Assembly (NCBI GenBank): GCA_947579605.1
Contig: OX388306.1
Span: forward strand, 2,790,001 to 2,854,000
Source of the DNA: Athripsodes cinereus
Taxonomy: Eukaryota; Arthropoda; Insecta; Trichoptera; Leptoceridae
Direction: 5' to 3'
Length of the DNA stretch: 64,000 nucleotides
Part shown: piece after piece, positions 1 through 10,525 of the stretch
Position numbering within the stretch: the stretch's first letter is position 1
Layout of the letters: the number at the start of each line of letters is the position of its first letter
Program-made: the position numbers and the translations under genes
The notes under the pieces: model-generated
Database searches by the model: none
What the model saw: only the letters and a program-made list of their open reading frames with translations
What the model was told of the DNA's origin: nothing

Positions 1-175
1 TAATAATTTAATAATTGATAATTTGATAATTTAATAATTTAATAATTTGATAACTTAATAACTAAATAACTTAATAATTTAATAATTCTATAATTCAATA
101 ATTTAATAATTCAATAAATTGATAATTTGATAATTTGATAGTTTAATAATTTAATAGTTTAATAATTAAATGGTT
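1..175. repeat. AT-rich degenerate minisatellite
   Basis: Irregular tandem repeats of TAATTTAATAATT/TAATTTGATAATT type run from the left edge of the window, which cuts the array. There is no coding potential. Confidence 0.8.
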
Positions 176-364
176 AATGTTGAATGATTTATAATTTATT
201 GATAATTTATTATTTTGAGAACATTATCGATTATGTTACCTTAAATATTGTTTTTTTTTCTGTTGTACTTGTTTTATTAATGTAAATTCTTTTTAACTCT
301 GACCTTGATGTGTAATTTTATAAACTTTGACTTGTGTATATGTGAATTGGTATTGTGTAATAGT

Positions 365-471
365 ATGCTTTTGTACTCTGTCTCATAATTTCAACATGTA
401 AAAGGCTCACGCCGTATATAATTGTAAATAAATAAATAAATAAATAAAATAAATAAAATAAATAAATAAAT
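365..471 (+). mobile_element. 3' tail of a retroelement ending in (AAAT)n
   Basis: A short unique stretch (…ATGTAAAAGGCTCACGCCGT) is followed by AATAAATAAATA repeats. A diverged relative lies at 786-865 (GTAATAGGCTTTTGCCGTG, then A-rich), and a third at about 5280-5362. This looks like the 3' end of a truncated non-LTR element; no reading frame remains. Confidence 0.45.
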
Positions 472-785
472 ATGAAAATAAGTGTTGCTATTGAATAAAA
501 ATAAACTGTTCATTTTGTATACATTAAAATAACTCCTATTGGTCGTTTGAGTTATAAAGGATATTAAAGTTTTATATTATTTAATGTCTACATGTGCATT
601 ATTTTGTATGCCTGTGTATGTTTGTATTTATATACATATATATGTATATGTTTATTTATATTGTCTCACATTGCATGTACCTATATTGCATCACACAAAA
701 TTGGTTTTCTCTTTGCTAGTTGGTCATTAGGTTTCCTTTAATTTACTGATATATTATTTAATTAAAATTGTCACTGTTGTACTTG

Positions 786-865
786 TAAATGTTATGTACC
801 AATATGTATTTCGACACGTAATAGGCTTTTGCCGTGAATTTTGTAAAATAAAATAAAAATACATA
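786..865 (+). mobile_element. Related retroelement 3' tail
   Basis: It shares the AGGCTTTTGCCGT motif and the A-rich tail with the element at 365-471. Only the terminal ~80 bp are present, as expected for a strongly 5'-truncated insertion. Confidence 0.4.
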
Positions 866-956
866 TGAAGAGGTTTAGCGGGACTCTTTCCTCATCATCA
901 TTTCAGTTTATTTTTTTGTACAAATGATTAGTGTTTTGAAAGAAACAATTTTTTAA

Positions 957-1456
957 GGTTATATAATATTTAATTACGAATCGCTTGTTAACTTCAACAA
1001 CCTCGTATCTAAAAAAGTACCATTTTGCAGGAGACATTAAAAACTCTATAACTTTTTCTACACAACATATATTTATTTTCTGTTAAAGTAAACTTAAGGT
1101 TCAATTAAGGTTGCATCTAATTAATCGAATAATTTTGTTAGTTTAATTCCTTTTTTTTTTTTTTTTTTTAAAAAAGATATATCTGGGTTTTGTTATAAAC
1201 CCAAATACAACCTTATACACCTTTCACAGTAAGCTAAAAGCTTGTGTCGTGAAAGGGGAGTTTGCCGGCACCTGGGATCGAACCCCGGACCCCTTGATCA
1301 CAAGGCCGCGACTCTACCTCCAGACTACCGACGAACTCAAAGCTCCTTAAAGCCTTTAAAAACATTGTTAATTAAGAATGAAAAAATGATCAAAATTAGA
1401 TACGAGGTTGTTGAAGTTTAACCAGCGAAATCCAACGACATAACTATTATATAACT
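957..1456. mobile_element. MITE with ~60 bp inverted ends, carrying a SINE
   Basis: The left arm at 957-1012 (GGTTATATAATATTTAATTA…CTTCAACAACCTCGTATCT) is mirrored by 1396-1456 (AGATACGAGGTTGTTGAAG…). There is no coding frame between the arms. A tRNA-derived SINE has landed inside at about 1150-1338. The DNA transposon class cannot be told from the ends. Confidence 0.65.
1150..1338 (-). mobile_element. tRNA-derived SINE (family B), nested in MITE
   Basis: Read on the minus strand it starts GAGTTCGTCGGTAGTCTGGA, has a box A-like TAGTCTGGAGG and a box B-like GGTTCGATCCC, then a body with CCCCTTTCACGACACAAGC, and it ends in an A-rich tail (the T run on the plus strand). Related copies lie at 21950-22049, 35900-36002 and 36378-36560. 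Confidence 0.72.
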
Positions 1457-1946
1457 CAATTTTCGTGAAAATGGTTATAGTTGATTTCGAAACTCGGCAA
1501 TACATATCTTTGGTTATAATGTATTATTATTTTTTGTTTATGTGAAAAATGTAGAAAGGAAATAATCCCATCTATATGTATCATGTCAATGCGGAAATTA
1601 TAGTGATCCCCTTTTACGTTATAACGTATGGGTGTTTTGGACGAAATCGTTTCAATATTACTTACTATACTAGTGTAGTCAAACCCGGCTTAAAATTGAC
1701 AAAATATTGGCAAATAAACACAAGCAGATAGCTAATTTTTTCAGAAATGGCAAAAAGGATAGGAAATTATTTGAAACCTGCATGGTTACTCTTGACATAA
1801 TCTAAATACGATCTTAATCTTGCCTCAATCTTATTAACCGTACGATGAGCGAAGTGACTATAGTTAAAAAATACGTGCATGCCAGTCCCGCGGTAGCGGA
1901 GTATTTGTAGTCGTTTTTTACATAAATTTACATGAGTGTTATGTTT

Positions 1947-1948
<2 letters not shown>

Positions 1949-1982
<34 letters not shown>
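1949..1982. repeat. (ATT)n microsatellite
   Basis: About 11 perfect ATT units. Confidence 0.9.
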
Positions 1983-1983
<1 letters not shown>

Positions 1984-2204
1984 TATTTCATTTATTTAAC
2001 AAAACAACATTAGAATCTACATTTTGAACACGATATAAGATTAAAAATAAAATTTCAAAATAACGTTAAATAATAAAAACAATAAAATATTAAAATAAAT
2101 TTATTTTCAACATGTAGAACCCCAATATTATTCGAGTTGATTATTCCATGATGTCCTATGAAAATAGTACAATCATAGGAGATCACTTACAGAGCTACAG
2201 GGAC

Positions 2205-2640
2205 AAAAACCTTCTTACTATCCTGGTGGACGATAGAAGAACAGCCTTCTGCATGCTGTATTTGAGCCTATCATCTATTCCCAGTTTTCTGAGATTGCTT
2301 GACAGACTCTTTCAGGTATTAAACCATTCACAGTCAACACTATAGGCACGATGATCGTGGTAGGTTTCTCCACATATCTTTGATTTCGTGAGCAAGATCA
2401 AGATATTTTATTATCTTATCTTGCTCAGCTTTATTTAAATTTTCATCGTGTGGTATAGTGATGTCTATGATATTATGTTTTACGGCATCTGCAATCAACC
2501 AACACAATATCTGGTCGATTAGCTGGAACAGTTCGATCAGTTTGAATTGGTCGATCCCAGTAGAGTTTAGTGTCATTGTTTTCTAATACCGATACTGGAC
2601 AGTAATAATAATATGTATTTATAGTATGTAATATTATAAA
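2205..2640 (-). pseudogene. C-terminal remnant of a non-LTR retrotransposon ORF
   Basis: The minus-strand translation gives, in different frames, NNDTKLYWDRPIQTDRTVP, then DITIPHDENLNKAEQDKI and KYLDLAHEIKDMW, then VNGLIPE… and MQKAVLLSS…IVRRFLSL followed by a stop. This series is familiar from the end of reverse transcriptase polyproteins in insect non-LTR elements, downstream of the catalytic domain. At least two frame changes separate the blocks, so the copy is dead. Its 5' side runs into a 39 bp motif and a foldback element at 2642-2857. The clade is not assigned with certainty. Confidence 0.7.
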
Positions 2641-2680
2641 TACATTCACTGTGTCGGTGTTTAGGTAGTAGAATTCCATA

Positions 2681-2857
2681 TCGAAAAATAAAACAGGTGT
2701 TTTATTCTACTAAAGATTTATTTTGTGAGAGAGACGTCTTTCGTCTTATGAGGACATTGTCAATCAATCTGAGATTGACAATGTCCTCATAAGACGAAAG
2801 ACGTCTCTCTCACAAAATAAATCTTTAGTAGAATAAAACACCTGTTTTATTTTTCGA
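2681..2857. mobile_element. Foldback element with near-perfect 85 bp arms
   Basis: Bases 2681-2765 and 2773-2857 are almost exact reverse complements separated by about 7 bp. The arms contain AATAAAACAGGTGTTTTATT at the outside and GACGTCTTTCGTCTTATGAG and ACATTGTCAATC at the inside. Related foldback or single-arm copies occur at 31476-31585, 38288-38375, 41290-41475 and 55017-55100. Confidence 0.85.
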
Positions 2858-3344
2858 TTATAAATACATATTATTATTATTATTATTCTCTTTAAAGTTA
2901 CTTTGCACATCATTACAGCTTTTAGCCAATGCGATGTGCAAAGATGTGACATAACCCCAAAAATGTACTAGATATTGGTGAATATATTGTTACGATTTTT
3001 ATAAATATTTAAGAAATATCTTCTAATATCGCCAAAATTTTATCATACATCTTTGAAAATAAAACTTTTAAAAGTACCTACTCGAGATTAATAAATTCAA
3101 CAAAACCTAGTGGGGCAATATATTCCATAATTTTGATCTTTTTGTTTGTTTGTGCATATATACTGTTTTTAGAATAAGTAAATAAAAAATATATATTATG
3201 TCTTGCGAACGAACTCAAATGTGTATAAATTTACAATTATTGCCTCCACTATTAAAGTTTGTTTAATATCCTGACTGTTGACAGAAAACAATTTAGTTTC
3301 GCGATGTTTTTTTAATATCGCTAAGAAAGATAACGTTGGACGTA

Positions 3345-3420
3345 TAATGAGGTTCACACGAAACGAATATCGTTTGGAAACCAAAATATCGTCTCATTTG
3401 AACCGTGTGAACAGATTGTC
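3345..3420. mobile_element. Relict of the Harbinger-type MITE family
   Basis: It contains CCAAAATATCGTCTCATTTG and AACCGTGTGAACA, which resemble the interior of the elements at 4053-4589 and 8823-9357. It is short and diverged. Confidence 0.4.
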
Positions 3421-3489
3421 AATATAACTAACTCTTATGGGATAGGAAATGATATATTTTTAAGTGTATTTTATTTTTAAGAATGTGTT

Positions 3490-3950
3490 ATATATATATA
3501 TAATGCGAATGCTTTGATTTTTCGTATTAAACTGGTTATTTGCACTTACGTATGTGAATTATATGTGAGATGTAACACGATAGGTATGATTTTAACATGA
3601 AGCTAAGCATCACTTGCAGAGTAGAGAGAAAGTATTAGGTGTCCCGACGCTTACGAATCGGCTTAGGCTGGTTTAAGTGCACTTTACCCATGGTACGTTC
3701 ACCAATCCCACATATATATATGTAACACGATAGGTATGATTTTAACATGAAGCTAAGCATCACTTGCAGAGTAGAGAGAAAGTATCGTTTGTAATCGTTT
3801 GTATCGTTCGTAACTTTCTCTCTACTCTGCAAGTGATGCTTAGCTTCATGTTAAAATCATACCTATCGTGTTACATCTCACATATAATTCACATACGTAA
3901 GTGCAAATAACCAGTTTAATACGAAAATCAAAGCATTGGCATTATATATA
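3490..3950. mobile_element. Large palindromic element with an extra direct arm copy
   Basis: The arm at 3490-3634 is the reverse complement of 3813-3950 (about 140 bp, high identity). A 64 bp part of the left arm (3571-3634) is repeated exactly in direct orientation at 3721-3784. The spacer at 3635-3720 contains GCGAATCGG/CTTAGGCTGG-type sequence that recurs at 42345-42400. There is no coding frame. The class is unknown. Confidence 0.75.
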
Positions 3951-4052
3951 TCGGTGGACTGTGTGAACACGTTTGACGATCAATGGACGACCGACGGATT
4001 TTGTTTCTTATGCAAGCGAAATTGTCAGGCCTTTATGTCGCCTCGTATAAAA
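3951..4052. mobile_element. Partial Harbinger-type MITE end
   Basis: The stretch GGTGGACTGTGTGAACA…GACGATCAATGGA resembles the inner right part of the element at 8823-9357 (around 9243-9280). It abuts both the palindrome to its left and the fuller copy to its right. Confidence 0.45.
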
Positions 4053-4589
4053 TGGGGTGTTCACATTTGGCGAATATCGCCAGCCGAATTTCAAAATATA
4101 ACGCCAGGCGAAAAAACAAAATTCGCCGTACGCCCATTGATCGTCACACCTGTTCACACAAGTCCACCGATATAGAAACGATCTGTCAGATGCGCTTTGA
4201 TTTTGACACTGTTTTCAAAATGGCGTCGAGATGGAGATCGCGAAGTGTTTATTTTTAGTCGAAAATGTTATAGTAGAGATTATAAGGTGCCTTTTAATTA
4301 AGGAAACAAACGCCACAAACCAACAACAAAGATAACAGCTGTCACGAAGCGGGAAACATTATAAAATTTATAGGTTATAAAGTTTTTTACCATAGATACG
4401 AACGCCGCGCACATCTGCGCATGCGCGAATCGTTCAATCGGCCGAAAATGTTGGAAGGTGGTCAACTCGAGACGATATCGTTTCTACTGGTTTTTATCGT
4501 TTCAGACTAGCTGTCATTTTGTTCACACGGTTCAAATGGCTGGCGATATTTTGGTGCCTGGCGATATTCGCCAAAGTGAGAACACCACA
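4053..4589 (-). mobile_element. Harbinger-type MITE, copy 1 (537 bp)
   Basis: It is bounded by TGGGGTGTTCACATTTGGCG on the left and the reverse complement GAACACCACA-type end on the right, and carries repeated GGCGAATATCGCC motifs near both ends. Over its whole length it is the inverted equivalent of 8823-9357. The flanking triplets are AAA/TAA, an imperfect match to the TTA duplication seen for copy 2. There is no transposase, so it is non-autonomous. Confidence 0.75.
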
Positions 4590-5279
4590 TAAGTAAGATA
4601 ACGGTGGACTTATAACGATGATGAGGCTTAAATTTTTTGAAGAGTTCGTCGTAATACTAAAATTATTATTATGTTTTTTTCTTCAGACATTTTAGTCAGT
4701 TTCGTGAGTAGAAAGCTGGCTGGTTGTTTATGAATAATGTCTATCATGAAATTAAAATTAGTTTTATTATTAAATCTCAGAAGTGCCTATCTGTTAGGCA
4801 TTATGAAAGATGACGGGGCAACATTAACAAATTTAATTATAACAAGTCTTAAGCCCGCCATTGCTTTTACAGTTCAACGTATATTACTGATTAAATTTTC
4901 TATCCATCAGCTGTCCCATCACGACATCTTCCTCATATTGTGCGGTAGCTAGTAGGGAAACTTTTCCAAATCGTCCACTCCGGATCAATAAAAGTTAGTT
5001 TCTTTGAGGATGCCTACAAGCATAGGTGAAAACGTTTAAATTTAATTTCTAACATTGTGGAAATTAAACAGTGTTTAATAATAGTTTCATTTCATAGGTA
5101 ACTATTTAATTTAAAATTAAAAATAGATATACTATACTAATATTACTAACCTTATATTAATTATTTTGTAATTTGTAATATTTAACATCAATTTCTAAAG
5201 TTTGTTATATAATTAAATTTTGCTGTGATTCTTGAATTTATACGTTAAGTTTTATGCAGTGTAGAGAAGTAATATGTTT

Positions 5280-5362
5280 TGATGTAAATTGTATAAGTTA
5301 GGTATTTTATTTTGTTATTAAAAAAGGCAATAGCCGTTTGTAGATTAAATAAACAAATAAAA
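5280..5362 (+). mobile_element. Retroelement 3' tail
   Basis: GGCAATAGCCGTTTGTAG followed by TTAAATAAACAAATAAAATA resembles the tails at 365-471 and 786-865. Confidence 0.4.
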
Positions 5363-5384
5363 TATACTATATATACTTTCACGC

Positions 5385-5740
5385 CGTGTTCCAGATGGGG
5401 TAGGCAGAGAGAACGGAACGCCATATAGATCTATCCTTACATACTTCTTCCGTTTCCTCTACATTCATCCAGTTTCTCATACATGCACGCCAATTTCTCT
5501 TACTAAACACGCGGCTGCCCTTAAGAATTTGATCCACGTGATTCTTGGACGTCCGCGCTTCCTCACACTCCCTCTTTCAGATAAATAAAACCATTTTGTC
5601 AAACTTTGATCTTTGATCTTTCGCTCAACGTGTCCGAATCATTTTAATTTGTTTGCACGCAGTTGTCCGCAACACTCCTCTCGCATTCGCCCATTCTCCA
5701 GATATCCTCATTCTTCACTCTATCTCAACATTTAAATACA
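5385..5740 (-). pseudogene. RTE-like LINE 3' fragment
   Basis: Minus-strand translation in pieces matches the C-terminal end of the LINE family seen at 11908-12310: KRGRP…NHVDQILKGS, then RACMRNWMNVEE and SLPTPSG. The start is truncated near a 'LRDRVKNEDI'-like block. Several frameshifts are present. Confidence 0.65.
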
Positions 5741-5759
5741 AAAATCTTGAATTATTATA

Positions 5760-5925
5760 AGTTAAGACATTAAGGATGGGTGGCATACCTCATAGCTGAA
5801 CTGAAGATGTTTAATGTCTTAAAGGGGAATGTTTTATGAAAACTTGTGTAATAAAGGACACTAGAAAACTTACAGAAAAAAGCCGGAGGCCTTTTTTACG
5901 AGGGACTCCGCGGGATGCATATGCA
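5760..5925 (-). mobile_element. TAG-tailed element, partial copy
   Basis: It contains GGATGGGTGGCATACCTCAT, AAGATGTTTAATGTCTTAA and GGACACTAGAAAACTTACAG, the diagnostic blocks of the family whose best copy is at 28224-28460. The (TAG)n end is missing. Confidence 0.7.
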
Positions 5926-6063
5926 TCGTGCATATATCAAATTTTCTAATTTACAAAATCAAATTCAAATAAATTCACAAGAAACGTATAATGACAATGT
6001 CCAGGTGATGTTTTCTAGGGGATGGTTATAAGTTATATATTTATATATTTTAATGTTGGATTA

Positions 6064-6305
6064 AAGGTGTAGTGCAGAGGAAACGCTCTTGCCTTTGAGT
6101 CACGATTCCCGGCCAGGGCAAAATTAAGAATGACCTTTTTCAAATTGTCCTGGGTCTGGGTGTTACATGTAGTATAATGTTTTTAATGCATTGTATATAA
6201 TTATGTGTATCGTCGCGTTAATACCCATAATACAAGATTCAATGTTTGGGACTAGCTCGATCTGTCTGAATTGTTTATGCATGTTACATATGTTATGTTA
6301 AGGTA
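6064..6305 (+). mobile_element. tRNA-derived SINE (family A)
   Basis: The head GGTGTAGTGCAGAGG…CTTGCCTTTGAGTCACGA is followed by CCCGGCCAGGGCAAAA, AAATTGTCCTGGGTCTGGGT, GGGACTAGCTCGATCTG and a TGTTATGTTA tail. Compared with the copy at 62388-62636, part of the box B (GGTTCGACTCC) has been deleted, so this copy's internal promoter is probably broken. Confidence 0.75.
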
Positions 6306-6309
6306 TATT

Positions 6310-7745
6310 TGCATATTCATTTCATTTATAACTTTATAAATAATAATAAAAAAATTAAGTTAAATGTGGGTCTCTATTTAAGCTCATACATACCTCCAAA
6401 CACCCACACATAAGGCAATGTGGCATTACTTAGATATAAGGTAGGTATGTATTATATAATAGATCAGAAAATATATCAGAAGGTTGTGTGTTCAGATCAC
6501 GTCGGGGTCACCATTTTATCTGTTGGTTATGTATAAGAAAAACCATCAAATAATTTAATACTCCCTAATTATAGGGTATGTATCGCTTGAAAAGAAATAA
6601 TTATATAGAAATAATATTCATTGGGTTCTAAGTAATGTGAAGCATTTTACTCTAATATAATATATATGGATGTGAATATGTAATGTGAAATAAAATAGAA
6701 TACTTTTGTACTTACATTGGTTTTATTAAAATACAATACGATGTAACAATTATTACATTATAAAATTTGTTAATTGAAAATATTAATATTACATTTAGTA
6801 TGACTGCTACAATGGAACTAAATTCAGTTTAGTGTTGGCTTCTCTACAATGCGAAACAACCCCCTAGCGGATGAAATTATAAATAAAAAACTATCTACCC
6901 CTACTCTCAATAGATGTCGGTGGTTGTCTTATTTTAGTTCTATTTTGTTATTATCAATTATAAGTAATTTAATTAAATTAAATTGAATCACATTGATTCC
7001 CCACATCAGGAAATCAGGAATCTGGTTGTCTGGAAGAAATTACGTAAGTGACAAGTCCGCCAGCTATACTGACATCTGTGTATAGAAAAGTAAAAAAAAA
7101 AATAATAATAATGTCTACTTTAAAATTTATATCTCACATACATATAATATTTTCGATTCGCTCCTAATTATAATTTATGCGTCTGGGCAAAGGACATGGG
7201 GAGATATATTTAGAAGTGTGAAAAAGGTCAAATACGAGGTTTAAAATTCGTAATTTATTTTCGCGATATTCGCCGGCTATTTTATTTATTTCTGTACGAA
7301 CTAAGTAAATATGAACGAGTATGTAAAAATATTATTATTTTACCCAATCCGCGTGGGATTTATCTACGGTTCGGAATGACTACAGCTGAAAATAATGAAA
7401 ATTAAAATTTAATGCGACGTTCGAAAAATAGCTCAACCGTTCGTGATATATTTTTGATGAAGGTAGTCAAATTAAATTATGTATTAAATTTTTATTTATT
7501 CAATTCATATTTATTTTTACATTTTTCACAGAATCAAACAGTCAATTACAGAATATGTTAAGAAAATATACTTTTAATATGTGGAGCGGCAAAAATTTAA
7601 AAAAAATACTAGAAATTTTTTTAGTTCTAAAAAATAAATGGATACTTCTATGTTAATCGATGCTATTTTTACAATCAACTATAAGGTAATCTAATATATA
7701 AAATTGATGGAGAAAAAAATATGGTGAATCTCTTCAATATTATTC
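6310..7745. other. Intergenic or intronic AT-rich DNA, no feature seen
   Basis: I see no exon-like island, no repeat shared with the rest of the window and no inverted ends in this stretch. Confidence 0.5.
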
Positions 7746-7751
7746 CAAAAA

Positions 7752-8082
7752 TCTAATATATAAAATTTCGTGTCATGGTGTTTGATCATACTCCTCCGGA
7801 ACGGCTGGACCGATTTTGGTGAAATTTTGTGTGCTAATCGGGTAGGTCTAAGAATTGGCCAGCATCTATTTTTCTTACGCTTAAAAGTTAAGGGTGGTCC
7901 ACCCCGAAATTACTTTTTATCTTTTGGCCAAATTTTTTATTTTTTTTTGATGAGGCATTAAAAAATACATACAGTCCTAAACTTTCATCCTTCTACCATC
8001 AACCCCTATTTTTTAATAGCGACATTAGTAATCGAGAAATAATGTACATATATGGCAAAACAACGTTCGCCGGGTCAGCTGG
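7752..8082 (+). mobile_element. Helitron-like non-autonomous element, copy 1
   Basis: It begins TC (A|TCTAATATATAAAATTTCG) and ends CGGGTCAGCTGG|T, matching the Helitron rule of 5' TC, 3' CTRR and insertion between A and T. It shares GGAACGGCTGGACCGATTTT and GGTGGTCCACCCCG blocks with the inverted copy at 42630-42950. It has no terminal inverted repeats and no target duplication. No Rep/helicase is encoded. Confidence 0.62.
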
Positions 8083-8445
8083 TATATTATGTAAATTTTA
8101 CACATGAAACTTCCATATAAGGCTAGTAACATTATTTTGTTTATGTATGTATAAATTCTTATTTTTTACAAGTTTGTCTGTTACATTTTCTCAAAACAGA
8201 TAAAAGTCTAGTGAAGCAGTAAATTTCATTTATAATTATTGTTTTTAGAACATATGTAATTAGGTTAGGAAATAGTTGTTATGTTCAGTTATATTGTTTT
8301 TTGTAGTAGGTAGGTTAGTTTGATATTGTTTGAAATAATAATAAAAAAAAAACTAAAGATTAATAATTAAAAAATACAATAATAATGCAAAAATAAAAAA
8401 AATGAAAATAAAACACTGTTCATGTTACATACTTTCACTATGTAT

Positions 8446-9380
8446 AATATCGTTCCTCTTATGACTAACTGTCGTATCTGACATTTTTGGCGAAATCGAG
8501 TTATGATCACTAATGTGTACTTATATGTCCTCTGCATGTTTTCACTGAATATCACACCTGTAACTGTTACCGTTATCCTGGAATAGCTTTCTGATATGTT
8601 GTCGTATTTATGAATTATTCTAAATGAAATGTGTTGCATCTACTAATTCCTCAGAATTTCATCACAAAAATGATTCTGAGATATATAACAATAGGTAGGT
8701 ACAAATAAAATAATTTAATATATTTACACTGTATCATATAGCTAGGAGAGATGAAAATATGCAAGGCCAAATACAAAAAACGCTCTCCTGAACAATTTAC
8801 ATTTAGGCAGATACGACTGTTATGGGGTGTTCTCACTTTGGCGAATATCACCAGGCTCCAAAATATCGCCACCCATTTGAACCGTGTGAACAAAATGACA
8901 GCTAGTCTGAAACGATAAAAAACCAGTAGAAACGATATCGTCTCGAGTTGACCACCTTCCAACTTTTCGGCCGATTGAACGATTCGCGCATGCGCAGAAG
9001 TGCGCGGCGTTCGTATCTATGGTAAAGACTTTATAACCTATAAATTTTACAATGTTTCCCGCTTCGTGACAGCTGTTATCTTTGTTGTTGGTCTGTGGCG
9101 TTTGTTTCCTTAATTAAAAGGCGCCTTATAACCTCTACTATAACATTTTCGACTAAAAATAAACACTTCGCGATCTCCATCTCGACGCCATTTTGAAAAC
9201 AGTGTCAAAATGAAAGCGCATCTGACAGATCGTTTCTATAATGGTGGACTGTGTGAACAGGTGTGACGATCAATGGATGTCCGGCGAATTTTGTTTTTTC
9301 GCCTGGCGATATATTTTGAAATTCGCCTGGCGATATTCGCCAAATGTGAACACCCCATTAGTCAGAAGAGGGACGATATT
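8446..9380. mobile_element. MITE family M2, copy 1, interrupted
   Basis: Terminal inverted repeats of about 34 bp (ATATCGTTCCTCTTATGACT… and …AGTCAGAAGAGGGACGATAT) enclose non-coding DNA. The interior matches 25088-26086 closely (TCACACCTGTAACTGTTACC, GCTCTCCTGAACAATTTACA). A Harbinger-type MITE sits in the right terminal repeat at 8823-9357. Confidence 0.78.
8823..9357 (+). mobile_element. Harbinger-type MITE, copy 2 (535 bp)
   Basis: It has inverted ends TGGGGTGTTCTCACTTTGGC… and …CGCCAAATGTGAACACCCCA. It is flanked by TTA on both sides (8820-8822 and 9358-9360); removing the element and one TTA restores the M2 terminal repeat. A TWA-type 3 bp duplication is characteristic of the PIF/Harbinger superfamily. 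It is non-coding and carries clusters of GGCGAATATC-like motifs near both ends. Confidence 0.85.
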
Positions 9381-9811
9381 TGATTCAAATGCCAATCGGA
9401 TGGACACCCATCATCAGTGAGTGTTTATTAGAAACTAAATACAAGGAAGAAAAATTACAGATGTTTACAAATATTATAAGATAATAGGTAAAGTGTGTCT
9501 GGGATCTGATATGGAGGTAGATGGGTGTAGCATATTATTGAGATGAGGTAAGGGTGTATTTGCAAAAAGGTGGGTAATGGGAAAGTATAGGGAGGAGAGG
9601 GGATTCGGATGTTAATTTATTATACCATTGGAACTGATGTTTTTTGTTTATGAATTTTTTAACTGAACTGATTTAATTTAACTGAAAGTAAATCAGTGTT
9701 TTATATTAAATCTATTTAAATTGGGTATATTAAAATTAACTCTCACAAAGTTATTCCAAGTAGCTACTATACAATCATTACAATAAAAGTGTGTTTGGAG
9801 TAGGTACATAC

Positions 9812-9898
9812 CTATGGGGAGCACCATCTTGAACAATAGCGGGCGGTGGGGGTGGGGGTGGGGGCGGTAGATCCGGATGAGCGGGGCATTGGTACATT
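9812..9898 (-). CDS. Internal exon D of the same host gene, polyproline
   Basis: This 87 bp exon (29 codons) is read on the minus strand. The acceptor is TTCTCTCCTTTCAG|AA and the donor is CATAG|GTATGTA. Phase 2 continues from exon C (AG+A = Arg). The peptide reads MYQCPAHPDL, then nine prolines encoded by a CCCCCA-type repeat, then AIVQDGAPH. A proline run of this kind can bind SH3, WW or EVH1 domains; that is general knowledge and not shown here. It is a GC-rich island in very AT-rich surroundings. The next exon on the minus strand, below 9812, was not found, so it should lie outside the window or be too short to see. Confidence 0.82.
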   Translation of the reverse strand, partial: NVPMPRSSGSTAPTPTPTARYCSRWCSP

Positions 9899-10084
9899 CT
9901 GAAAGGAGAGAACACAAATCTTACGTACAAACACAGTATTATAATAATATAATAAAGTATATGAATGTATATACTACATACATAAATACATCATTGCTTA
10001 TCTAAGAGCCCTTTTCATGTTATGTATTTTGAAATATGAATCGCTAATCAATATCCGACTTTATTCGTCTTTCTTTTCACGAGG

Positions 10085-10290
10085 TGATCCGTAGCATGAT
10101 GGTATAGTCAACTACTTCTATATTATCATGCCATTTCCACAAGTAGAGTAGCCAGCAGACTAACTGCAAGTAATAAACATGAAGATTGTCCTCTTCGTGC
10201 CAAATAAAAATAAGACGTTCAGGAGAGGTGGCATGCCTCATCGCTGAACCTAAGATATAAAATGTCTCATTCGAGATGTTTTTACAAACA
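10085..10290 (-). mobile_element. TAG-tailed element copy
   Basis: It shows GTAGCCAGCAGACTAACTGC, ATTGTCCTCTTCGTGCC and GTGGCATGCCTCATCGCTGA blocks of the family, and is truncated before the GGACACTCGAAAAC block. Confidence 0.7.
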
Positions 10291-10299
10291 CTATCTATC

Positions 10300-10495
10300 C
10301 TATTAAGACATCTCTCTCAAGTGAGGTAACCAGCGGACAAATTGCATGTAATGAACATGCGGATTACCTTTTCCATACCAAAAAATAAGACATTCCTGAA
10401 TCGTAGATGTTTATTGCCTTATATATGATTACCTCCCTTTTACAGGACACTCGAAAACTAACAGAAAAAAGTGGGAGACCTATCCTTAACCAATT
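10300..10495 (-). mobile_element. TAG-tailed element copy, adjacent
   Basis: A second copy in the same orientation, with GTAACCAGCGGACAAATTGC and GGACACTCGAAAACTAACAG, lies directly after the previous one. Confidence 0.7.
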
Positions 10496-10525
10496 CCAAT
10501 CATGTCCAAACCAACGTTTTTGGAC

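Noticed and set aside
3936..4258. Overlapping open frames of 79 and 91 codons
   Set aside because: They fall within Harbinger-type MITE sequence that is non-coding in the other copy.
6990..7085. Possible plus-strand exon ending ATTACGTAAGTG
   Set aside because: A good donor-like site, but no acceptor with an open frame upstream.
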